NCBI GenBank assembly: GCA_903970615.1
Contig: CAJCJH010000022.1
Span: 1-50,798, forward strand
Direction: 5' to 3'
Length of the DNA stretch: 50,798 nucleotides
Origin: Rhodospirillales bacterium
Lineage (GTDB): Bacteria; Pseudomonadota; Gammaproteobacteria; Nevskiales; Nevskiaceae
The notes beneath the pieces were generated by a model. That model searched no databases. It was not told the origin of the DNA and saw only the letters and a program-made list of their open reading frames with translations. The first letter of the stretch is position 1, and the number at the start of each line of letters is the position of its first letter. Both the position numbers and the translations under genes were made by a program. Below, in pieces: positions 45,172-50,798 of this stretch.

Positions 45172-46923
45172 ATGACATCGTTGTCTCGTTACCTCAGTGT
45201 GATGCTCTTCACGGGCCTCACCGCATTCTGCTTCAACGCTGTGGCCGATGATCCGCCGGCCCCCGATGCAACCCCATCGTCGGAAGCGGTATCGTCGATG
45301 CCCGCGCCAGCGGCAAAAATAGTCAAGAAAAAGAAGCACAAGCCAGCCGAAGCGCCAGTTGCTGCCGCTGCGACGGCGGCCGCACCCGCTGCACCTGCTG
45401 CTGAACCCGCTCCCGCGGCGACCAAGGAAGCAGAAGCCGCTCCGGCGAAAGAAGCGGTCGCCGATACCAAGGATGCTGCCCCTGCCGCTGCCGCCACCGA
45501 TGCTCCGGCGACCCCGCCGACGCCGAAGTGTGGCGACAAGGGCTTCGACTGCAACAAGGGCGACGTCTCCTGGATGATGACATCCACCGCCTTCGTGCTG
45601 TTCATGACGGTGCCCGGTCTGGCCCTGTTCTACGCGGGCATGGTGCGCACCAAGAACTCGCTCTCCACGGTCATGCAGAGCTTTGCGATTTTCTGTGTCG
45701 TCGCCGTGCTGTGGGTGGTTTACGGCTACAGCATGGCATTCACTTCCGGTCACGTGAATGCCGATGGCACGCTGGTGAGTCCGATCTCGCAATTCATCGG
45801 CTCGCTGGACAAGCTGTTCATGGCCGGTGACGATCCGACCACGGCAGTAGCTGCCACCTTCAGCCGCGGCCAGTACATGCCGGATTATGTTTACTGCATG
45901 TTCCAGCTGACTTTTGCGGCGATTACGGTTGCGCTGATTTGCGGCGGCTATGCCGAGCGCTTCAAGTTTTCGGCGATGATCATTTTCAGCATTCTCTGGT
46001 TCACCATCTCCTACCTGCCGGTTGCGCACATGGTCTGGTACTGGGATGGCCCGGATGCTTACCCGACTGCCGCCGATGCTTTAGCGGATGCGACCAAAGC
46101 CGCCGCTGCCAAAGCGCTGGCCGACAGTCACGCCGGTTTCATCTGGCAGAAAGGCGCGCTCGATTTTGCCGGCGGCACTGTCGTGCACATCAACTCGGGT
46201 ATTGCGGCACTGATTTGCGCGATCTTCATCGGCAAGCGTAACGGCCTCGGCAAAACGCACTTCGCGCCGCACAGCTTGATGATGACTGCCATCGGCACCG
46301 GCATGCTGTGGATGGGCTGGTTCGGCTTCAACGCCGGTTCCGCGCTCGAAGCCAGCGGCTCCGCCGGCCTCGCGTTCTTCAACACCTTGTTCGGCACCGC
46401 GGTTGCGGGCTGCGCGTGGGCGCTCACCGAGTGGGTTCTCAAAGGCAAACCGTCGCTGCTCGGCGTTTGCTCGGGCATCGTCGCCGGCCTGGTGGCGATC
46501 ACGCCAGCGGCGGGCTACGTGGGCCCCAAGGGCGCGTTGATTGTCTGCGCAGTGGCCGGCGTGGTCTGCCTGATTTCTTCCACTTACGTCAAGAAATGGC
46601 TCGGCTATGACGACGCGCTCGATACCTTCGGCGTGCATTGCATCGGCGGCATTATCGGCTCGCTCGGCACCGGCATTTTCGTCAATCCGGCATTTGGCGG
46701 CACCGGCGTGCCCGATCTGGTGACCGGCAAGGAAACCTTCGACGCAACCGGCCAGATCATCAGCCAGCTGTGGGACATCGGCATCACGCTCGGCTGGTCC
46801 GGCGGTTCCGCGCTGCTGATCCTGATCGTGCTGAAATTCACCATCGGCGTTCGTTCCAGCGATGCAGCGCAGGAAGAAGGTCTCGACCTCGCCGACCACG
46901 GCGAACGGGCTTACAACTACTAA
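45172..46923 (+). CDS. amtB: Ammonium transporter with a long Ala/Pro-rich periplasmic N-terminal extension
   Basis: A 583-residue inner-membrane channel of the Amt/Rh family. A signal peptide (1-25) is followed by about 94 residues made almost entirely of Ala, Pro, Lys and Glu, including KKKKHK at 52-57, then C120-GDKGFDC127, before the first membrane helix (WMMTSTAFVLFMTVPGLALFYAGM). The core is normal: D331 in LDFAGGTVVHIN and the pore histidines H339 and H489, exactly 150 residues apart as in E. coli AmtB (168 and 318). The C-terminus carries the GlnK-contact region after the last helix (LDLADHGERAYNY). The extension should be periplasmic. Terminator hairpins follow. Confidence 0.95.
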   Translation: MTSLSRYLSVMLFTGLTAFCFNAVADDPPAPDATPSSEAVSSMPAPAAKIVKKKKHKPAEAPVAAAATAAAPAAPAAEPAPAATKEAEAAPAKEAVADTKDAAPAAAATDAPATPPTPKCGDKGFDCNKGDVSWMMTSTAFVLFMTVPGLALFYAGMVRTKNSLSTVMQSFAIFCVVAVLWVVYGYSMAFTSGHVNADGTLVSPISQFIGSLDKLFMAGDDPTTAVAATFSRGQYMPDYVYCMFQLTFAAITVALICGGYAERFKFSAMIIFSILWFTISYLPVAHMVWYWDGPDAYPTAADALADATKAAAAKALADSHAGFIWQKGALDFAGGTVVHINSGIAALICAIFIGKRNGLGKTHFAPHSLMMTAIGTGMLWMGWFGFNAGSALEASGSAGLAFFNTLFGTAVAGCAWALTEWVLKGKPSLLGVCSGIVAGLVAITPAAGYVGPKGALIVCAVAGVVCLISSTYVKKWLGYDDALDTFGVHCIGGIIGSLGTGIFVNPAFGGTGVPDLVTGKETFDATGQIISQLWDIGITLGWSGGSALLILIVLKFTIGVRSSDAAQEEGLDLADHGERAYNY

Positions 46924-46945
46924 GCCTGACTCTCCATCGTCCGAA

Positions 46946-46974
46946 AGAGTCCGCGCCATCATCGCGCGGACTCT
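46946..46974 (+). terminator. Long hairpin directly after amtB
   Basis: AGAGTCCGCGC and GCGCGGACTCT form an 11-bp perfect stem with a 7-base loop, 22 bases after the amtB stop. No T run follows, so it may protect or process the mRNA 3' end more than terminate it. Confidence 0.55.
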
Positions 46975-47011
46975 TCCGGAAAAACCCTTTTCCTCCAGGG
47001 GTTGAAGCTTG

Positions 47012-47042
47012 GGCGGGCCGGCAACGGCTCGCCTTCTTTTTT
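47012..47042 (+). terminator. Rho-independent terminator of amtB
   Basis: GGCGGGCC and GGCTCGCC pair with one G-T and lead into TTCTTTTTT. It separates amtB from the second PII gene. Confidence 0.8.
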
Positions 47043-47079
47043 AGCGGTGATGTTTTGATAGCGATGCGTGCGACTTGAA

Positions 47080-47096
47080 ATCGGAAAGTTTCCGAT
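47080..47096. promoter_or_regulatory. Dyad-symmetric operator candidate upstream of the second PII gene
   Basis: ATCGGAAA and TTTCCGAT flank a single G: a perfect 17-base dyad, 102 bases before the PII start. No regulator can be named from the half site. Confidence 0.45.
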
Positions 47097-47198
47097 GGCG
47101 GCGGCCGACATCCGTTAAAGTCTGGTTGTCATCGCATGCAGGTCAGGTCTATCTGGTTGCAGCTTTGATAGACTTTCAGAATATTTTGGGGGCTGACC

Positions 47199-47537
47199 AT
47201 GAAAATGCTGCTTGCGATCATCAAACCGTTTCGCCTGGACGCTGTACGCGAAGCACTCTCGGAAGCCGGAGTACAAGGCATGACGGTGACCGAAGTGCGC
47301 GGTTTCGGCCGCCAGAAAGGTCACACCGAACTTTACCGCGGCGCCGAATACACGGTGGACTTGCTGCCGAAAATCAAGATCGAAGTGGCGCTGTCGCCGG
47401 ATCAGGTCGACAAGGCGATCGACGCCATCAGCCGCGCGGCGAAAACTGGTCAAATCGGCGACGGCAAGATTTTTGTCTACGATCTCAACAGTGCCGTCCG
47501 CATCCGCACCGGCGAAAGCGGCGAAGAAGCGGTCTGA
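47199..47537 (+). CDS. Second PII nitrogen regulatory protein
   Basis: A 112-residue PII protein, closely related to the GlnK at 44767. All functional parts are intact: MKMLLAIIKPFRLDAVREAL, the T-loop with ELYRGAEY (Tyr51), the B-loop TGQIGDGKIFV and the C-terminus RIRTGESGEEAV. It differs mainly in KIKIEVALSPDQVDKAIDAISRAA and FVYDLNSAV. It lies downstream of the amtB terminators with its own 150-base leader, and I see no sigma-54 motif there, so its regulation probably differs from the first copy. It could be GlnB or a second GlnK; sequence alone does not decide. Confidence 0.95.
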   Translation: MKMLLAIIKPFRLDAVREALSEAGVQGMTVTEVRGFGRQKGHTELYRGAEYTVDLLPKIKIEVALSPDQVDKAIDAISRAAKTGQIGDGKIFVYDLNSAVRIRTGESGEEAV

Positions 47538-47592
47538 TTGCGGCTTGTCCCAATAGCTTTGTCAGAACCTTCGGTTTGCACGGGGTAATCGA

Positions 47593-48099
47593 ATGACGAC
47601 TTCAGCAGCAGAAAATGCCTCGGCTCATGCGGAATTCAGCCGCGTGATTGCTGCCTGCCGTGAGCAGGCCGGCGCAGCCTCAGCGTCGTCGCGGCGCAAG
47701 CCGATGCGCGTCAACACCGGCCGCAAGCTGGGCTGGATCGCGCTGCTGCTGAGCGGTTCGGTTCTGGCCGATGCGAACAAGGTTTACAGCTGGACTGATT
47801 CGGCGGGCAACATCCACTACAGCGATCAGACGCAAGCCAACGCGCACGAAGTCAAAACCGCGCCACCGCCGTCGTCACAAGCGGTCACTACTGGCGGGAC
47901 TTCGAGTGCGGCCAGCGATGACGATGCGCATGCGCAGGACTGCCAGCACAAGCGCGACCAGCTCACCACGTACCAGAATGCCTCGAAGATCACCGAGACC
48001 GATGCGCTCGGCAAGACACGCGAATACTCGCCTGAAGAACAGCAAAAACTGATCGATATGACTGCGGCATCGATCCATGATCTCTGCACGCCGCAATAA
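47593..48099 (+). CDS. DUF4124 domain protein, membrane-anchored or exported
   Basis: A 168-residue protein from ATG 47593, or 131 residues from ATG 47704. The shorter form begins with a signal peptide (MRVNTGRKLGWIALLLSGSVLADA). The longer form adds 37 polar residues (SAAENASAHAEFSRVIAACREQ) ahead of it; GGGG lies near the first ATG, and neither start is decisive. The DUF4124 motif VYSWTDSAGNIHYSDQTQ follows the hydrophobic segment. The rest is polar, with two Cys near CQHKRD and LCTPQ. Function unknown. Its 3' end overlaps the next DUF4124 gene by 23 bases. Confidence 0.72.
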   Translation: MTTSAAENASAHAEFSRVIAACREQAGAASASSRRKPMRVNTGRKLGWIALLLSGSVLADANKVYSWTDSAGNIHYSDQTQANAHEVKTAPPPSSQAVTTGGTSSAASDDDAHAQDCQHKRDQLTTYQNASKITETDALGKTREYSPEEQQKLIDMTAASIHDLCTPQ

Positions 48100-48604
48100 C
48101 TGCCGCCTGCTGCTGGCCGCACTGCTCGCTGCCTCGCCGGCACTCGCTCAGACCCTGCCCGCGCAAACCGCGCCGCCAGCGCCGGATTCACCGGATGTGC
48201 TGCCGCCACCGCAGGAAACGCCGCCTTCCGCAGTCTACAAGTGGGCGGATAAAAGCGGCGTGCTGCATTACGACGACAAGAGCCTGACCGAACTGCGGCT
48301 GACGCTGGACATGATCGATTCGCGGCCGATCGCGCCACCGCGCGGCGGCGGTGCGCCGAAGGAATTCGTCGACGAAGTCGAACGCCGCTGCGACCTCACG
48401 CGCGAACGCCGGCAGAGTTATTTGAGCGCACGCGCGCTGTATGGACGCGATCCTTCCGGCAATGTTTATCCAATGTCGCAACGGCAGGTGGCGCTGGCGA
48501 TCGGTGCGCTTGGCCGCGATGAATCGCGCTATTGCAGCCCGGATTCCGCCAGAACGCTGTACCTTGCCGCAATCGCGCGGCCGGCCACCAGCGCCGCCAG
48601 ATAA
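48077..48604 (+). CDS. DUF4124 domain protein, exported
   Basis: A 175-residue protein. A signal peptide (CRLLLAALLAASPALAQ) is followed by a Pro-rich stretch (about 26-50), then the DUF4124 motif VYKWADKSGVLHYDDKS and a helical C-terminal part with two Cys (RRCDLTRERRQSYLSARAL, RYCSPDSARTLYLAAI). The ATG at 48077 lies within the preceding gene, so the two are probably translationally coupled and may act together. Function unknown. It is convergent with speE. Confidence 0.72.
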   Translation: MISARRNNCRLLLAALLAASPALAQTLPAQTAPPAPDSPDVLPPPQETPPSAVYKWADKSGVLHYDDKSLTELRLTLDMIDSRPIAPPRGGGAPKEFVDEVERRCDLTRERRQSYLSARALYGRDPSGNVYPMSQRQVALAIGALGRDESRYCSPDSARTLYLAAIARPATSAAR

Positions 48605-48653
48605 GCGTTAGTCGGCTTCGATCGTCAGGTTTGATCCGAAACGAATCCGACCG

Positions 48654-49508
48654 CTAAGCGCCAAGCGCGCGCTTGACGAAATTCGGCACCGCAAAAGCCG
48701 CCCGGTGAATTTCGGCGTTGTAATACTGCGTTTCCAGCGAGCTCAATGCGGCTTCATCGAGACGTTCCGCCAAGGCACCCGCGGTTTTCTGCGCGATCGA
48801 ACCGGACCACCAGCCGCTCGGATAAATCACCTGCGGAAAATGCAGCAGCCGCGTCTGCGCAAAGCCTGCTTCATGCATGGCCTTGTGCATCTCGACGATC
48901 AAATCCAGATGCAGCAGCGGTGATTCGGACTGCTGCACCAGCAAGCCATCGGGCCGCAGCGCTTTCAGGCAATCGACATAAAATTTCTTGCCGAACAAAC
49001 CTTCCGCGGGACCGACCGGATCGGTCGAGTCGATGATGATGAGGTCGAGACTTTCCGGCGCGGCCTCTTTCATCCACGCAATGCCATCGCCGAAGAACAG
49101 CGTAGCGCGCGGATCGCCGTTGGCCACACAGAGTTCGGGGAAATACTGCTCGGCCAGCCGCGTCACGCGCTCGTCGATTTCCACCTGCGTTGCACGCTGG
49201 ACTTCGGGGTGCTTCAACACTTCGCGCAAAGTACCGCAATCGCCGCCGCCGACCACCACCACGTCGCGCGGATTCGGATGCGAATACAGCGCCGGGTGCG
49301 CCATCATTTCGTGGTACAGGAAATTATCGCGTGTCGACACCATCGTGCAGCCGTCGATCACCATCAGATAGCCGAAGGTTTCGGTGCGATAAATTTCGAT
49401 TTTCTGGAACGGCGTGGCCTCGGCATGTACGCGCTCGCCTAGCTTGAGCGAAAATGCCGTGCCGGTTTTGTCCATCGGTTCGGTGAACCAGGTGTTATCT
49501 AAAGCCAC
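48654..49508 (-). CDS. speE: Polyamine aminopropyltransferase (spermidine synthase)
   Basis: A 284-residue enzyme that transfers aminopropyl from decarboxylated SAM to putrescine. It opens with WFTEPMDKTGTAFSLKLGERVHAEATPFQKIEIYRTETFG. The nucleotide loop is VVVGGGDCGTLREVLKH, followed by VEIDERVTRLAEQYFPEL; the active-site segment is IIIDSTDPVGPAEGLFGKKFY. The length is like E. coli SpeE (288). The start is GTG at 49508 with GGAG about 9 bases upstream. It is divergent from speA across 133 bases. Arginine decarboxylase makes the agmatine that leads to putrescine, so the pair forms the ends of one polyamine route. No speD or speB gene is in the window. Confidence 0.95.
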   Translation of the reverse strand: MALDNTWFTEPMDKTGTAFSLKLGERVHAEATPFQKIEIYRTETFGYLMVIDGCTMVSTRDNFLYHEMMAHPALYSHPNPRDVVVVGGGDCGTLREVLKHPEVQRATQVEIDERVTRLAEQYFPELCVANGDPRATLFFGDGIAWMKEAAPESLDLIIIDSTDPVGPAEGLFGKKFYVDCLKALRPDGLLVQQSESPLLHLDLIVEMHKAMHEAGFAQTRLLHFPQVIYPSGWWSGSIAQKTAGALAERLDEAALSSLETQYYNAEIHRAAFAVPNFVKRALGA

Positions 49509-49641
49509 GTCGCGCGCTCCGCAAAACTGCCGTCATCGGGGTCGCGCAGTATACGATTCGCACCGCTACAAATGAGTGACTGCCTCCCCGGCAGCGGCAA
49601 TAATTCAGATGCGATCCGTACCCGATCGCGGAGCATTGAAG

Positions 49642-50798
49642 ATGGATGGCACCCGACGCTGGACCGCCGCCGACGCGGCCGATCTCTACAACATCCGTCA
49701 CTGGGGCGAAGGCTATTTCGGCGTGAATGCAGCCGGGCATGTCGTCGTCCATCCGCATCCTGCGCGTGCGGATATCGCCATCGATCTGCTCGAACTCGCC
49801 CGCCAACTGCCGCGCGAAGGTCTCGATTTACCGGTGCTTTTGCGCTTCCCGGATATCCTGCGTGATCGCGTCGATGCGCTCACCGGCGCGTTTTCATCGG
49901 TGATCCAGGAGCTGGATTACAAGGGCCGTTACACCGCGGTTTATCCGATCAAGGTGAACCAGCAGCAGTCGGTGGTAGATGCGATCGTGCGCCACGGCTT
50001 CGCCAATGGCGTGGCCCGCGTCGGTCTCGAAGCCGGCAGCAAACCGGAGTTCGCGGCCGTGCTCGGCCTTACACCACCGGGCGGCATCATCGTCTGCAAC
50101 GGCTACAAGGATCGCGCCTACATCCGCCGCGCGCTGATCGGCGCCAAGCTCGGCCATCGCGTGTATATCGTCGTCGAGAAACTCTCTGAACTGCCGCTGG
50201 TGCTGGAAGAATCGAGGAATCTGGAAGTCGAGCCGCTGATCGGTCTGCGCGTGCGTCTCGCCTCGAACTCCACCAGCACGCAGCAAAACACCGGCGGCGA
50301 AAAATCCAAGTTCGGCCTGACCACGCCGCAGGTTTTGAGCGCGATCGAAATGATGCGCGCGGCCGGCAAGCTGGACGCCGTTCGCATGCTGCATTTCCAT
50401 CTCGGCTCGCAGGTTGCCGCAGTACAGGACATCGCCCGCGGCCTGCGCGAAGCCGCGCGGTTTTATGTCGAACTACGACGCCTCGGCGCGCCGGTCGACG
50501 TGGTCGATGTCGGCGGCGGCTTGGGTGTGGATTACGAAGGCACGCGCTCGCGCAGCCATTGCTCGATGAACTACAGCTTGCGCGAATATGCCCGCAATAT
50601 CCTGCGCACTTTGCAGGATATCTGCGCTCAATCCGGCGAACCGGAGCCGGATGTGATTTCCGAATCCGGCCGCGCGCTCACCGCGCATCACGCGGTGCTG
50701 ATCACCTCCGTCGTCGATGAAGAAGTCGTGCCATCAACGCCGCTTGAAGCGCCCGCCGCCGATGCGCCGCCGGTGCTGCAAACCCTGCACGCGCTGAT
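49642..50798 (+). CDS. speA: Biosynthetic arginine decarboxylase, truncated by the window end
   Basis: The first 385 residues of a PLP-dependent fold III decarboxylase that makes agmatine from arginine. It opens with RRWTAADAADLYNIRHWGEGYFGVNAAGHV, typical of SpeA. The PLP lysine is K104 in AVYPIKVNQQQSVVD. Later blocks are GLEAGSKPEF, NGYKDRAYIRRAL, SKFGLTTPQVL, HFHLGSQV, VDVGGGLGVDYEGT and ESGRALTAHHAVL. The full protein should be about 630 residues, so the C-terminal 40 percent lies beyond the window. GGAG lies 8 bases before ATG 49642. The gene has no stop before the end of the window. Confidence 0.95.
   Translation, partial: MDGTRRWTAADAADLYNIRHWGEGYFGVNAAGHVVVHPHPARADIAIDLLELARQLPREGLDLPVLLRFPDILRDRVDALTGAFSSVIQELDYKGRYTAVYPIKVNQQQSVVDAIVRHGFANGVARVGLEAGSKPEFAAVLGLTPPGGIIVCNGYKDRAYIRRALIGAKLGHRVYIVVEKLSELPLVLEESRNLEVEPLIGLRVRLASNSTSTQQNTGGEKSKFGLTTPQVLSAIEMMRAAGKLDAVRMLHFHLGSQVAAVQDIARGLREAARFYVELRRLGAPVDVVDVGGGLGVDYEGTRSRSHCSMNYSLREYARNILRTLQDICAQSGEPEPDVISESGRALTAHHAVLITSVVDEEVVPSTPLEAPAADAPPVLQTLHAL

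Noticed and set aside
47101-47198. Possible sigma-54 motif before the second PII gene (TGG near 47123 and 47154)
   Set aside because: Neither has GC at the required 12-base distance from GG, so the -24/-12 pattern is not met.

Overview
The window is a dense, GC-rich chromosomal segment of a gammaproteobacterium. The gene set (PlsB, FadE, TesB II, ComM, UbiK, GlnK-AmtB, a type A RNase P RNA, and speE divergent from a biosynthetic speA) fits the Xanthomonadales/Lysobacterales or a nearby lineage. This is inferred from gene content and the genus cannot be resolved. I see no prophage, insertion sequence, CRISPR array, tRNA or rRNA.

Layout. Positions 1-12000 carry housekeeping and envelope genes: an OmpA-type protein, a SAM methyltransferase, an ACE-like M2 peptidase (minus strand), plsB, an FKBP lipoprotein, a DUF4124 protein (minus), and a TetR regulator next to fadE. 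Positions 12300-33400 are a glycogen/trehalose cluster: glgA (minus) diverges from glgC, followed by a same-strand block of glgE fusion, treS-maltokinase fusion, glgB, glgX, treZ, malQ and treY. From treS to treY every junction overlaps by 4-11 bases, so the block reads as one operon of about 18 kb. Positions 33500-37160 hold a cupin, a secreted prolyl oligopeptidase, a BtuF-like binding protein and a probable broken MBL-fold gene. rnpB lies at 37280-37702, followed by an orphan membrane protein, tesB and a cytochrome c5-like protein. Positions 40550-47540 look like a nitrogen module: a porin and glnK, each behind a recognisable sigma-54 (-24/-12) element, then amtB and a second PII gene, with a TIGR02001-type protein, comM and ubiK in between. 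The window ends with two overlapping DUF4124 genes, speE (minus) and a truncated speA.

How the genes work together. GlgC-GlgA can build linear glucan from ADP-glucose. TreS-Mak-GlgE can build it from trehalose through maltose 1-phosphate. GlgB branches either product. GlgX debranches, MalQ rearranges the oligomers, and TreY-TreZ turn glucan ends back into trehalose. Trehalose and glycogen can therefore be interconverted in both directions from one locus. No glycogen phosphorylase and no OtsA/B are in the window.

Most interesting points: a GH13-like N-terminal domain on GlgE that has lost its catalytic nucleophile; paired sigma-54 elements that put an outer-membrane porin in the same likely nitrogen regulon as GlnK-AmtB; a GGA-rich stretch ending in a terminator next to glgA; a perfect 26-bp palindrome downstream of the OmpA gene; and an unusually long Ala/Pro-rich periplasmic extension on AmtB. 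None of these amounts to a demonstrated new system. They are testable leads.
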